DNA from: Bradyrhizobium guangdongense
Lineage (GTDB): Bacteria > Pseudomonadota > Alphaproteobacteria > Rhizobiales > Xanthobacteraceae
Length of the DNA: 64,000 nucleotides
Reading direction: 5' to 3'
Assembly (NCBI RefSeq): GCF_004114975.1
Contig: NZ_CP030051.1
Coordinates: forward strand, 6,138,001-6,202,000
Part shown: piece after piece, positions 24,963 to 36,466 of the stretch
Layout of the letters: the number at the start of each line of letters is the position of its first letter
How positions within the stretch are numbered: position 1 is the stretch's first letter
Program-made: the position numbers and the translations under genes
Notes under the pieces: model-generated
The model's input: only the letters and a program-made list of their open reading frames with translations
Database searches by the model: none
Told to the model about the DNA's origin: nothing

Positions 24963-27100
24963 TACGCCGCCTCGCTGATATGCTGCTTCTCGACTTTCGA
25001 CTGCGCCAGCGTGACGAGCTGCGCCACGTCGAGGATCAGCGCCGCCGTGCCGTCGCCGAGGATGGTCGCCCCGGAGAAAATCGTGACGTCCGAATGCAGT
25101 TTGGAGAGCGACTTGATCACGGTCTGGTGGTTGCCAATAATCTGGTCGGCGACCAGACCGACGTGGGTTTCGCCGGTCGAGATGATGATCGTCTTCTGGT
25201 GCCGATCAGGCGTGCCCGACGACGACATGAGCTCGCGCAGCCGGAGGAAGGGCACGAGGTTGCCACGCACGTTGAGGAAATTGCGCCCCCGGGACCGCTC
25301 ATCCTCGGCGGTCAGCTCGATGCATTCCTCCACCGCCGACAGCGGGATGATGTAGCGGCCCTCGCCGACGCGGATCAGAAGGCCTTCGATGATGGCGAGC
25401 GTCAGCGGCAGGCGCAGCGTCACCGTGGTGCCCTGACCCGGCCGGGTCGACAGGTCGATCGAGCCGCGCATGTTCTCGATGGTGCGCTTCACCACGTCCA
25501 TGCCGACGCCGCGACCGGAGAGTGCAGAAATGGTTTGTGCGGTCGAGAAGCCCGGGTGGAACAGGAATTGATGGATTTCGTGATCGGACAGCACGGCGCC
25601 GGCCGCGATCAGGCCCTGCTCTTCGGCCTTGGCGCGGATGCGGGCGGTGTCGAGGCCGCCGCCATTGTCCTTCACGGTGACGAGCACCTGTGCGCCGGAA
25701 TGCACCGCCGCGAGCTCGATCCGGCCCTGCTCCGTCTTGCCGTTGGCAGCGCGCGTTGCGGTGTCTTCGATACCGTGGTCGATGGCATTGCGGATCAGGT
25801 GCACAAGCGGATCGGCCAGGCACTCGATCATGGTCTTGTCGAGCTCGGTATCTTCGCCGGAGGTGACGAACTCCACCGGCTTCGACAGATCGCGCGACAG
25901 GTCGTGGACCAGGCGTCGGAAGCGACCGAACAGCGAACCAATCGGCACCATGCGCGCGCCCATCGTGGTATCGCGCAAGGACGAGGCGAGGCGCTCGATC
26001 TCTTCGGCGATCATCTTGATTGAGAGATCTGAACCAGCGGATGCGAGCTGGGTCAGGCGCGCCTGCGCGATCACCAGTTCGCCGACCCGGTCCATCAACT
26101 CGTCGAGGCGCTCGGCTTGGACACGGACGGTGGCGATGCCGCGATCGTCGCGCTTGGCTTCGGCCTTGGCTTCAGTCTTGGCTTCAGTCTTGGCTTCAGT
26201 CTTGGCTTCAGTCTTGGGTTCGACCTTTGCTTCGACTTTGACTTCCGCCTTTGCTTGCGGCCCGGGCTCCGCCTTGGCGACCGGCTGCTCCACGACGGGG
26301 GCCTCGACGGCCAGTGCCGGCATCTCGGCCGCCAGCGCGGGCTCCTCGTCGGCGAGCTGGAACAGCGGCGCCGGCGCGGGCGCTTCGACATGCTCCAGCG
26401 GCGAAAGCGTCAGCTTCATCTCGTCTGAGACGAACATGAAGACGTCGTCGATCGCGGCCTTGTCGCAGGCCGCGTGCAGCTTGACGTCCCACTTCAGATA
26501 GCAGTCTTCCGGCTCCATCTCGTCGAGGAACGGAACACCGTCGGTGATCGGCACAACGAAGCACGGGCCGAGCTTGCAGAGATCTTCCAGCAAATCGAGC
26601 GGGTTGGAGCCGTTCCGCAGGATGTGGGATTCGAATTCCAGGAAAAGATGCCAGCCGGCCTGCTTGCTTTCGACGGGCGCGATCGGCGGCGCTTCCGCGA
26701 GCTCGACGATGGGAGCGGCGGGCAGGTCCGATGACACGAAGCGCTTGAGGTCGTCGAGGATGGCTTCCCCGATGATATCGTCAGTCGACTGCGGATCCTC
26801 GATCAGCGCGCGGATATAATCCTTGGCGGCGAGCGCGACCGAGATCAGCTCCTGGGTCGGCCTGATCTCGCCCTTGCGGACGCGATCGAAGGCGGTCTCG
26901 AATTCGTGAGTGAAGGAGGCGACCTTGTCGAAACCGAACATGGCGCCGGAGCCCTTGATGGTATGCAGGGCGCGAAACGCGGAATCGACCAGCTCACGGT
27001 CGTCGGGACGCTGACCGAGGTCGAGCAGGGCTCCTTCCAGAACCTCGAACAGCTCGCTCGCTTCCTGGCGGAAGATCTCGGTCGGGTCCATCGCACTCAT
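24962..27100 (-). CDS. cheA: chemotaxis histidine kinase CheA with low-complexity linker
   Basis: CheA of 712 residues. The Hpt domain carries phospho-acceptor His46 (ALHTIKGSGAMFGF). A middle domain of about 110 residues (WHLFLEFESHILRNGSNPLD) occupies the P2 position. A linker with repeated KTEA units (about residues 282-315) leads to the dimerisation domain (ERLDELMDRVGELVIAQARL). The ATPase has HLIRNAIDHGIE (N box), GGGLDTARIRAKAEEQG (G1) and LSGRGVGMDVVKRTIENMRG (G2). A C-terminal CheW-like domain follows (VEECIELTAEDE...FLNVRGNLVPFLRLRE). Its start overlaps the cheY end by 4 nt and its stop touches cheW. Confidence 0.97.
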   Translation of the reverse strand: MSAMDPTEIFRQEASELFEVLEGALLDLGQRPDDRELVDSAFRALHTIKGSGAMFGFDKVASFTHEFETAFDRVRKGEIRPTQELISVALAAKDYIRALIEDPQSTDDIIGEAILDDLKRFVSSDLPAAPIVELAEAPPIAPVESKQAGWHLFLEFESHILRNGSNPLDLLEDLCKLGPCFVVPITDGVPFLDEMEPEDCYLKWDVKLHAACDKAAIDDVFMFVSDEMKLTLSPLEHVEAPAPAPLFQLADEEPALAAEMPALAVEAPVVEQPVAKAEPGPQAKAEVKVEAKVEPKTEAKTEAKTEAKTEAKAEAKRDDRGIATVRVQAERLDELMDRVGELVIAQARLTQLASAGSDLSIKMIAEEIERLASSLRDTTMGARMVPIGSLFGRFRRLVHDLSRDLSKPVEFVTSGEDTELDKTMIECLADPLVHLIRNAIDHGIEDTATRAANGKTEQGRIELAAVHSGAQVLVTVKDNGGGLDTARIRAKAEEQGLIAAGAVLSDHEIHQFLFHPGFSTAQTISALSGRGVGMDVVKRTIENMRGSIDLSTRPGQGTTVTLRLPLTLAIIEGLLIRVGEGRYIIPLSAVEECIELTAEDERSRGRNFLNVRGNLVPFLRLRELMSSSGTPDRHQKTIIISTGETHVGLVADQIIGNHQTVIKSLSKLHSDVTIFSGATILGDGTAALILDVAQLVTLAQSKVEKQHISEAA
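26151..26230. repeat. 12-bp tandem repeat within cheA
   Basis: Four perfect copies of a 12-bp unit (TTGGCTTCAGTC on the plus strand) occupy 26167-26214, with degenerate copies on either side. On the coding strand each unit encodes KTEA. Multiples of 12 bp keep the frame, so copy number can vary by slippage and change only the linker length between the phosphotransfer domain and the kinase core of CheA. Confidence 0.9.
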
Positions 27101-27462
27101 GCGCGCACCAGTTTCGCAACGACGGCGAGCAGTTGCTCGGGCTTGAACGGCTTTGTAATCCAGCCGGTCGCGCCGGCGCTCTTGGCTTCCTGCTTCACCG
27201 TGTCGTTGGATTCGGTGGTCAGGAACACGATGGGCATGCCGACCGCGCTCGGCAGCTTGCGCAGCGCCTTGATCAGCTCCAGCCCGTTCATGACGGGCAT
27301 ATTGAGGTCAGTGATGACGAGATCGAGCTTGCCGGCCTGCGCCTTGGCGAGGCCTTGCGCGCCGTCGCCGGCCTCGATCACGCTGTGACCGGCCGGCTCG
27401 AGCACGACCTTGATCATCTGCCGGATGCTCGGGGAATCGTCGACCGTGAGGATCGTGGCCAT
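27097..27462 (-). CDS. cheY: single-domain response regulator CheY
   Basis: Stand-alone receiver domain of 121 residues. It begins MATILTVDDSPSIRQMIKVV, with the acidic pair Asp8-Asp9, phospho-acceptor Asp52 (LVITDLNMPVMNG), the switch Thr in FLTTES and the conserved Lys in ITKPFKPEQLL. It overlaps cheA by 4 nt (ATGA) and is itself preceded by the STAS gene with a 1-nt overlap. Whether it drives a flagellar motor, as a classic CheY, or another output cannot be told; the operon has no flagellar genes nearby. Confidence 0.95.
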   Translation of the reverse strand: MATILTVDDSPSIRQMIKVVLEPAGHSVIEAGDGAQGLAKAQAGKLDLVITDLNMPVMNGLELIKALRKLPSAVGMPIVFLTTESNDTVKQEAKSAGATGWITKPFKPEQLLAVVAKLVRA

Positions 27463-27785
27463 TAGATGCCATCTCTCTTTTGCGGGAAATGCTGATCGAT
27501 CATTGCCTCGCTGGCGAAGCCGGCGCGGCGAAGGGTGTTGCGCAGAGACTGGGAGAACGATGTGAGCACCACCGGCCGGCCCTGGGCCTCGCCGGTCTTG
27601 GCGGTCGACAGCAGAAGCTGAATTGAGGTCACGTCAGCCTTGTCGACGCTCGAGCAATCGATCTCGAGCCGGTCCTGTCGGCCGAAGGCTTCGCGGATCA
27701 GGTCGTAGACCCCACGGATCGCAGCAATGCTGCAATCCGCAGGCAGCCGCAGGGACCACTTCGGCTCAGTGACATCAGACGACAT
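27462..27785 (-). CDS. STAS-domain protein, first gene of the chemosensory operon
   Basis: STAS (anti-sigma-factor-antagonist-like) protein of 107 residues. The central segment LEIDCSSVDKADVTSIQLLL matches the STAS motif around the phosphorylatable Ser/Thr (ADVTSIQLL), followed by GRPVVLTSFSQSLRNTLRRA. Such proteins open several alphaproteobacterial alternative chemosensory operons. In other families they are phosphorylated by Ser kinases, which is not shown here. It is the promoter-proximal gene, with the 278-nt divergent region upstream. Confidence 0.88.
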   Translation of the reverse strand: MSSDVTEPKWSLRLPADCSIAAIRGVYDLIREAFGRQDRLEIDCSSVDKADVTSIQLLLSTAKTGEAQGRPVVLTSFSQSLRNTLRRAGFASEAMIDQHFPQKRDGI

Positions 27786-28063
27786 TCGTCCCCCAAATTT
27801 ACTGGAAGCTCCGCTGCCCGTACGGCGCGAATCCCCTGCGGGGACTATCCGGGTACGAGAGTATGCAAACCCCTAATGGGATGGTCCGTACAACTACGGG
27901 TCACAATCCCGATAACTTCGCCTATGCATGCAAACGTGCACGACCCGCTCAAATCTCATGCATGGTCGAAGCAGTTTGCCGCGGCGGGGCATTTGCTCCG
28001 CGTTAAATCGCCCGCGCTATTCATTGAGATCACGCCTCGCCATCCGAATGAGTCCGGCCGCCG
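27786..28063. promoter_or_regulatory. divergent promoter region STAS-che operon / HD-GYP regulator
   Basis: The 278 bases between the minus-strand che operon and the plus-strand response regulator contain no gene. They include CCCC-TGC-GGGG and several ATGCAT/TGCATG palindromes (about 27923-27965). Both transcription units probably start here. No consensus sigma site stands out by eye. Confidence 0.4.
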
Positions 28064-29140
28064 ATGCTGACCCAAGCGCTTCTGGTTGATGACAGCCGCT
28101 CTGTCCTCAATTTCTTGAAACGTCATATCGAAGCGGACAGCCTCGTCGAGGCCACCACGTTCCTCGATCCCGTCGAGGCGCTGGCTTGCGCGCGCGAACG
28201 CGTCTTTGACCTCGTGCTGGTGGACTATGAAATGCCGCATATGGACGGCATCAGCTTCATCCGAGCGCTTCGGGCGCTGCCGGGCTGCACCGACATTCCG
28301 ATCGCGATGATCACGTCGCGGCAGACCGACGACGTCAAGATGGAAGCGCTGCAGGCGGGTGCAACCGATTTCCTACCCAAGGCACCGCAAAGCGTCGAAA
28401 TGACGGTACGCCTGCGGAATTTGATTCAGCTTGGTGCAGCCGTACGCAAGCTAAACGATCGCGCGGCGCATCTGGCCAGCGAGGTCGCTGCCGCGACACG
28501 CAAGCTCGGCGAGCGCGAGGAAGAGATCATCCTGCGGCTCGCGCTCGCGGTCGAATATCGTGACAACGACACCGGCGAGCATACCCTGCGGGTCGCCCGC
28601 TACAGCCGGATCATCGCCGAACAGCTCGGCCTCCCCATCCGGGTCTGCCGGGACATCTATCTCGCCGCCCCCCTGCACGATGTCGGCAAGGTCGCCATTC
28701 CCGACGACATCCTGCTCAAGCCGGGCAAGCTGACCGACATCGAGATGGCAGTGATCCGCACCCATGCGACGATCGGCGAAAAGATTTTAGCCGATTCCAG
28801 CTGCGAGCTGATCCAGCTCGGTGCGCAGATCGCCGCAGGCCATCACGAGCGCTGGGACGGCGCGGGCTATCCGAACGGCCTTAGGGCGGACGAGATCCCG
28901 ATCGCGGCGCGCGTGGTCGCGGTCGCCGACGTCTTCGATGCCCTGACGACGCGGCGGCCATATAAAGAGCCGATGCCGCTGGACTTGGCGCGTGACTATC
29001 TGATCGAGAACCAGGGACGGCAGTTCGACCCGGCCTGCGTCGAAGCCTTTCTGTCGCGCTGGGATGAGGTGCTGGGCATCGCGCCCCGGCAGAGCGCGAC
29101 GCCGCTTCAAAACTCCGAGGCTGCCTCGCACTCTTTATAA
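28064..29140 (+). CDS. response regulator with HD-GYP c-di-GMP phosphodiesterase domain
   Basis: Two-domain protein of 358 residues. The receiver (1-120) begins LTQALLVDDSRSVLNFLKRH, with phospho-acceptor Asp54 (LVDYEMPHMDG) and Lys in FLPKAP. A coiled linker (about 125-155) leads to the HD-GYP domain: EHTLRVARYS, LHDVGKVAIPDDILLKPGKL (His205-Asp206), THATIGEKIL (His234) and HHERWDGAGYPNGL (260-273), with the GYP motif. All metal ligands are visible, so c-di-GMP hydrolysis to GMP is expected. It is divergent from the che operon and could link its CheA to c-di-GMP turnover. Confidence 0.94.
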   Translation: MLTQALLVDDSRSVLNFLKRHIEADSLVEATTFLDPVEALACARERVFDLVLVDYEMPHMDGISFIRALRALPGCTDIPIAMITSRQTDDVKMEALQAGATDFLPKAPQSVEMTVRLRNLIQLGAAVRKLNDRAAHLASEVAAATRKLGEREEEIILRLALAVEYRDNDTGEHTLRVARYSRIIAEQLGLPIRVCRDIYLAAPLHDVGKVAIPDDILLKPGKLTDIEMAVIRTHATIGEKILADSSCELIQLGAQIAAGHHERWDGAGYPNGLRADEIPIAARVVAVADVFDALTTRRPYKEPMPLDLARDYLIENQGRQFDPACVEAFLSRWDEVLGIAPRQSATPLQNSEAASHSL

Positions 29141-29383
29141 TGTGGTAGCGCCCGGGGAGCCTCCGGACCGGGGCCGCCCGCCGGAGACCACCGCCGTCTG
29201 ATAGGCGGATGCATTCACCGTTTGCCGAGGCGCGGTTTTCTGCCATCAAAGCTTTGAACCTGTTCCCGCCAGGGTGCACCAATACCAGGGGTGATTCTGA
29301 TCACACTTGCCTGGAGCCTTTTTCTGCTAGGCTCGCGCCGGGCGGGGATCAGTCGCATATCGTTCGAACTGGATGAGAAAATC

Positions 29384-30052
29384 ATGAGAAGCCTGATCGG
29401 CGCCGTCGTGGGCGTGCTTTGCCTGAGCGCGCCGGCTGTCGCGCAGACACCCGCCGCCATTGTCGAGGACGTACAGGGCAAGGTCGCCGGCATCGAATTC
29501 ATGGACTACGTGGCGGCCGGCAAGATCATCAAGCTCGGCCCCAAGGCCGGCATCACGCTCAGCTATCTCAAATCCTGCCTGCGCGAGACCATCACCGAAG
29601 GCGTCGTGCTGGTCGGCGCGGAGCAGAGCACCGTACAACTCGGCAACGTGGAACGTGTCAAAGTGCCGTGCGATGCCAACGCCGTGCAGCTCTCCGAGCG
29701 CGAGGCGAACCAGAGCGCGGCAACCACGTTCCGCAGCATGCGAGCCGATGGTGGCAGCGCCCCGGCCAAGCTGCCGACGATCTACGGAGTCGCGCCCCTG
29801 ATTCAAGCCAGGAGCGGCAGCACGCTGGTGATTGAACGCACCGACGGCCAGGAACCGACAATTACACTTCCGCTGAAGAACGACATCATGGTCGCCAGAA
29901 AGTTCTACGATCTTTCGAAAGCCGGCAAGTCTCTGACGCCGGGCGGCAGCTATCTCGCAAAGCTCGGCAACAAGCGCTACGCCTTCCAGGTCGACGCCAG
30001 CGCGACCGCGTCGCCGACCCCGATCGTCGGCCGGCTGCTGCGGCTCGAATAG
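29384..30052 (+). CDS. secreted FecR-like protein paired with adenylate cyclase
   Basis: Exported protein of 222 residues. ATG 29384 begins the signal peptide (MRSLIGAVVGVLCLSAPAVA, then QT). The mature N-terminus (VEDVQGKVAGIEFMDYVAAG, then GKIIKLGPKAGITLSYLKSC) resembles the FecR-like periplasmic domain with repeated beta strands. Two Cys (YLKSC, KVPCDAN) could form a disulfide. The C-terminal half (RSGSTLVIERTDGQEPTITL) is also beta-rich. It is 19 nt ahead of a CHASE2-adenylate cyclase; a CHASE2 domain is extracytoplasmic, so this protein may be its ligand or regulator. That link is inferred from gene order. Confidence 0.7.
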   Translation: MRSLIGAVVGVLCLSAPAVAQTPAAIVEDVQGKVAGIEFMDYVAAGKIIKLGPKAGITLSYLKSCLRETITEGVVLVGAEQSTVQLGNVERVKVPCDANAVQLSEREANQSAATTFRSMRADGGSAPAKLPTIYGVAPLIQARSGSTLVIERTDGQEPTITLPLKNDIMVARKFYDLSKAGKSLTPGGSYLAKLGNKRYAFQVDASATASPTPIVGRLLRLE

Positions 30053-30071
30053 AGGACCCGCGACGGCAACG

Positions 30072-32222
30072 ATGCGGCGGATCGGCAGACGGGACATCGT
30101 TGCGGCGATCCTGATTGCGCTTGTTGCGGGCGCGGCTGTCACGTCTCCACCCCTCGAGCGACTGCACGGTCTCTCGCTCGACATTCTCACGGCGTTGCGC
30201 TGGATGCTGGTTGGCGACCGCCGCGATCCCGCGACATCGCCGGTCGTCGTCGTCGCGATTGATGGGGAGACTTACGAGACCCCGCCGTTCAAGGGATCGC
30301 CGACGCAGACGTGGACCCGCGAGATCGGGCGGGTGCTCGGCAGCATCACCGAGGGCGGCGCCAAGGTCATCGGATTCGACGTCATCTTTCCGAGTTCGAT
30401 CGAGCAGTCGGAAATCCCCTTTGGCGATACCTCGTTCGGCAGCCGAGTGAAAGGATTTGACCGGGACTATCTGATCACGCTCAGGAAGCTTTCCGACAGC
30501 GGCAAGCTCGTGCTCGGCGAGATTCTCAGCAACGACCATCCGGACAGACCCGATCGCGCGCAGCAATTGGCGGTGAAGAACAACATCCGCGCGCTCAACG
30601 TCCATACCGACCCCGACAACGTGATCCGGCGGATGCCGCTGAGCTTCTCCATCGAGGGACGGCCGGTGCCCGCAATGGCCGTCGAACTCGCGGCGCGCTC
30701 GCTCGGTGCAAAGCCCGAGACCGGACCGGGCGGCGTGACGCGCTTGTCGGACTATGCGGTTCCGAGCGCGGTCCCCAATACGGTCACACTCAACTTCCGC
30801 GGCATGGGCCGCGACATCCCGACCTATTCCTTCGCCGATTTGCGCGGCTGCGTCGAGAAAGGAGATACCGACTTCTTCCGCCGCGCGTTCGACGGCAAGA
30901 TCGTGTTGCTAGGCAGCCTTCTTACCTTTGATGACCGCAAGCTCACCTCAATGCATTTGGCCCGCGGCTATGACGGGACGCCGGTGGCGCGATGCGCCCT
31001 GCCCGCGCCTGCGATCGCAGCACGAGCAGCGCGCAGCTCGGTCGCCGGCGTCTTCGTCCATGCCACGGCCGTGCGAAATCTGCTCGAGCATGATGCCATC
31101 ACCGAGCTCGGCTTGCCGCTGCGGCTGATTCTGACGATCGTGTTCGCGGCCCTCATTGCGACTGCCGCCTGCCTGCTCGCTCCGACCAGCGCAGCCATCA
31201 CCTGGCTCGGGCTCACCGTCGCCTACGCCGCTGTTGCCGTCAGCACGTTCGTGCACGCCATCGCACTCCCCCTGACCGAGCCCGTGCTTGCGGGCCTTGC
31301 AGCCCTCGCGATGATGATCGGCTACCGTTTCGTCATCGCCGACCGCGAGGAGCGCTTCCTGCGCAAGAGCTTCGCGTTTTATCTCGCGCCGGAGGTGATC
31401 GACAGCATGGTTGCATCCGGCAAGATGCCCGTGCTCGGCGGCGAGATGCGCAACATCACCATGTTCTTCGCCGATCTCAGCGGCTTCTCCTCGATTGCAG
31501 AGAAGATGACGCCGGCCGAGCTGGTCGCGCTGATGAACGAATATCTCTCGGCCATGACCGACATCATCGAAAGCCATGGCGGCTATGTCGATAAATACAT
31601 CGGCGATTCCATCGTCGCGATGTTCGGTGCGCCGGCCGACGATCCGGATCACGCGCGGAATGCGGTCGCCGCCGCGCTGCAATGCCGTGACCATCTCGAG
31701 GAGCTCAACGACAGCCATCCCGCCTTCCGGGGCCGCGGCCTTGCCCACCGCATCGGGCTGAACAGCGGCGAGGCCGTGGTGGGCAACATAGGCTCGCGCC
31801 GGCGCTTCAACTACACCGTCATGAGCGACACCGTAAACCTCGCCTCGCGGCTCGAAGGCGCCAATAAATATTTCGGCACCGTGATCATGGCGTCCGAGAT
31901 GACCGTGAACCAGAGCCGCAGCGCCTACACCTGGCGCGAACTGGACCTGATCAGAGTTCACGGTCGCGACGAGCCGATCAGGGTGTACGAGCCGCTTGCG
32001 AACAAGGACCAGGAGACCGAGGAGCAGAGCAACCACGCCGCAATTTACGCCAAGGGGCTTGCGTGCTGGCGCGCGCGGGACTTCGCACAAGCCGCCCAGC
32101 TATTCGAAAGCACCGCCGGCGACGACCCGCCGTCGCGATATTTCGCCAGGCGTGCCCAGGCGCTGGCGGCGAATCCGCCGGCGCCCGACTGGACGCCAGT
32201 GAATACGCTGGAAGGAAAATAG
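30072..32222 (+). CDS. CHASE2-domain adenylate cyclase
   Basis: Membrane class III nucleotide cyclase of 716 residues. A first helix (about 9-24) precedes a periplasmic CHASE2 domain (about 35-340: VVAIDGETY, GAKVIGFDVIFPSS). Three helices follow (about 350-370, 375-395, 402-418: GLPLRLILTIVFAALIATAA, ITWLGLTVAYAAVAVSTFV), then the cyclase domain (about 455-650). Metal-binding Asp468 (FFADLSGFSS) and Asp512 (YIGDSIVAMFG) are present. The substrate-selecting Lys (DKYIGDS) and Asp (VMSDTVNLASRLEG) favour ATP over GTP. A C-terminal region of about 60 residues has a TPR-like helix pair (YAKGLACWRARDFAQAAQLF). It would turn a periplasmic signal into cAMP. Confidence 0.93.
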   Translation: MRRIGRRDIVAAILIALVAGAAVTSPPLERLHGLSLDILTALRWMLVGDRRDPATSPVVVVAIDGETYETPPFKGSPTQTWTREIGRVLGSITEGGAKVIGFDVIFPSSIEQSEIPFGDTSFGSRVKGFDRDYLITLRKLSDSGKLVLGEILSNDHPDRPDRAQQLAVKNNIRALNVHTDPDNVIRRMPLSFSIEGRPVPAMAVELAARSLGAKPETGPGGVTRLSDYAVPSAVPNTVTLNFRGMGRDIPTYSFADLRGCVEKGDTDFFRRAFDGKIVLLGSLLTFDDRKLTSMHLARGYDGTPVARCALPAPAIAARAARSSVAGVFVHATAVRNLLEHDAITELGLPLRLILTIVFAALIATAACLLAPTSAAITWLGLTVAYAAVAVSTFVHAIALPLTEPVLAGLAALAMMIGYRFVIADREERFLRKSFAFYLAPEVIDSMVASGKMPVLGGEMRNITMFFADLSGFSSIAEKMTPAELVALMNEYLSAMTDIIESHGGYVDKYIGDSIVAMFGAPADDPDHARNAVAAALQCRDHLEELNDSHPAFRGRGLAHRIGLNSGEAVVGNIGSRRRFNYTVMSDTVNLASRLEGANKYFGTVIMASEMTVNQSRSAYTWRELDLIRVHGRDEPIRVYEPLANKDQETEEQSNHAAIYAKGLACWRARDFAQAAQLFESTAGDDPPSRYFARRAQALAANPPAPDWTPVNTLEGK

Positions 32223-32262
32223 CGCCACTCGTCTCATCTCGAGAATGACAGCGAGCCACCGC

Positions 32263-34388
<2,126 letters not shown>

Positions 34389-34392
34389 CGCG

Positions 34393-34782
34393 CTATTGTC
34401 GTGCCGCCTCGTGCCCGGACTCTGCGGACATATCCTCCGGATGCCTCTTCTCGTAGTGGAGGAAGAGGTCAAGCAATGCCAAAAGCACGATGACGATGCC
34501 GAAACCGATGCTCAGATGCATCGCGCGGGTGTGCGGAAATCCGAGCAGCCACGGCGAGGCAATCAGCCAGACGCCCATGAGAACGTTGATCCACTCCTCC
34601 CAATCACGGTAGGCGATGATGGCCGCAAGCGAGAGCACAACGATGATCGCACTCGTGATCCAAAGGTCGATCTTGCCCTGGCTGTTCGTCAGCTTGAACA
34701 GCCACGGCGATAGGAAGAGAACCGCCGCGAGAAACAGATTGTAGACGTCAGGGGCGGTTTCGCGCTCTTTCAGATTGCTCAT
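34393..34782 (-). CDS. SPW-repeat membrane protein
   Basis: Integral membrane protein of 129 residues with two SPW repeats. The first repeat reads LFLAAVLFLSPWLF; the second reads INVLMGVWLIASPWLLGF, each followed by a second helix (WITSAIIVVLSLAAIIAY and SIGFGIVIVLLALLDLFL). ATG 34782 follows a GGAGG site. SPW proteins are frequent in rhizobia; no biochemical function is established. It is convergent with the AraC regulator, a 4-nt gap away. Confidence 0.85.
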   Translation of the reverse strand: MSNLKERETAPDVYNLFLAAVLFLSPWLFKLTNSQGKIDLWITSAIIVVLSLAAIIAYRDWEEWINVLMGVWLIASPWLLGFPHTRAMHLSIGFGIVIVLLALLDLFLHYEKRHPEDMSAESGHEAARQ

Positions 34783-34903
34783 GGGACCCTCCGCGAGGAA
34801 CCTGTCGAAGCAAAGATCCAGAAGCGGTTTGGTTCCCAACCGATCGCGGCCGCTGGCTAGACTTTCGTCTCACTCACTGCCCGAAGCGACGCCGGCAACG
34901 GAT

Positions 34904-34929
34904 ACGGCCCCACCGTTGGATGGGGCCGT
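34904..34929 (-). terminator. hairpin downstream of pcaG
   Basis: A perfect 9-bp stem (ACGGCCCCA / TGGGGCCGT) with an 8-nt loop lies 20 nt past the pcaG stop on the minus strand. The T-rich tail (TTTCATT) is on the plus-strand side, so by sequence it looks like a plus-strand terminator, but the only gene that ends into it is pcaG. Confidence 0.6.
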
Positions 34930-34949
34930 TTCATTGCAGCCGGGATCAA

Positions 34950-35576
34950 TCAGACGTCGAAGAACACCGTCTCCTCAGGCCCCTGCAAATTGATCGTGAA
35001 GGAATACACGACCTTGCCGGCACGCTCGCCACGCTTTGCGATCAGGGTCGCCCGTCGCACCGGCTGCTCGATCAGATTGAGCACCGGGTCGGCGGCGTTC
35101 GCCGCCTCTTCATCCGAGAAATAGAGGCGCGTGTTCAATCCGATGTTGATGCCGCGCGCGACGATCCAGACGTTGACGTGCGGCGCGCATTTGCGACCCG
35201 CTTTGTCGACGATCGCGCCGGGCTTGATGGTCTCGAAAGTCACCAGCCCGCCCTCGAAGTCGGAGCCCGCGCGGCCCCAGCCGCGGAAATCCTGATCCAG
35301 CGCGCCGGCCGAGCGATCGGCCGGGTGGTTATAGCGACCGGCCGCATTGGCCTGCCAGATCTCCAGCAGCACGTCGCGCAGCGGCGTGCCGGTGCCGTCG
35401 AGCACCCTGCCTTCGAGCGTGATGCGTTCGCCCTGCGTGTTCGGCGTCACCAGCACATTGGAGAAGTTCTTTTCGAAGATGTCGAAGCCCGCCATGGCCG
35501 GGATCAGGCCGATATGGACATAGGGCCCGGCGGTCTGCGAGGCGGTTTCCTTGAGATAGTTGAGCGGCTGCGCCAT
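34950..35576 (-). CDS. pcaG: protocatechuate 3,4-dioxygenase, alpha subunit
   Basis: PcaG of 208 residues, pairing with PcaH in the intradiol dioxygenase that cleaves protocatechuate to beta-carboxymuconate. It begins MAQPLNYLKETASQTAGPYV, the alpha-subunit hallmark TAGPYVHIGL, followed by EIWQANAAGRYNHPAD, PHVNVWIVARGINIGLNTRL and YFSDEEAANAADPVL. The alpha subunit lacks the complete iron-ligand set, as expected. It starts 5 nt after the pcaH stop, so they are co-transcribed. Confidence 0.96.
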   Translation of the reverse strand: MAQPLNYLKETASQTAGPYVHIGLIPAMAGFDIFEKNFSNVLVTPNTQGERITLEGRVLDGTGTPLRDVLLEIWQANAAGRYNHPADRSAGALDQDFRGWGRAGSDFEGGLVTFETIKPGAIVDKAGRKCAPHVNVWIVARGINIGLNTRLYFSDEEAANAADPVLNLIEQPVRRATLIAKRGERAGKVVYSFTINLQGPEETVFFDV

Positions 35577-35581
35577 GGATC

Positions 35582-36457
<876 letters not shown>

Positions 36458-36466
36458 TCAATTATA

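Noticed and set aside
26151..26230. Short regular repeats considered as a CRISPR array
   Set aside because: Contiguous 12-bp units without spacers, in frame within cheA, encoding KTEA; no cas genes anywhere in the window.
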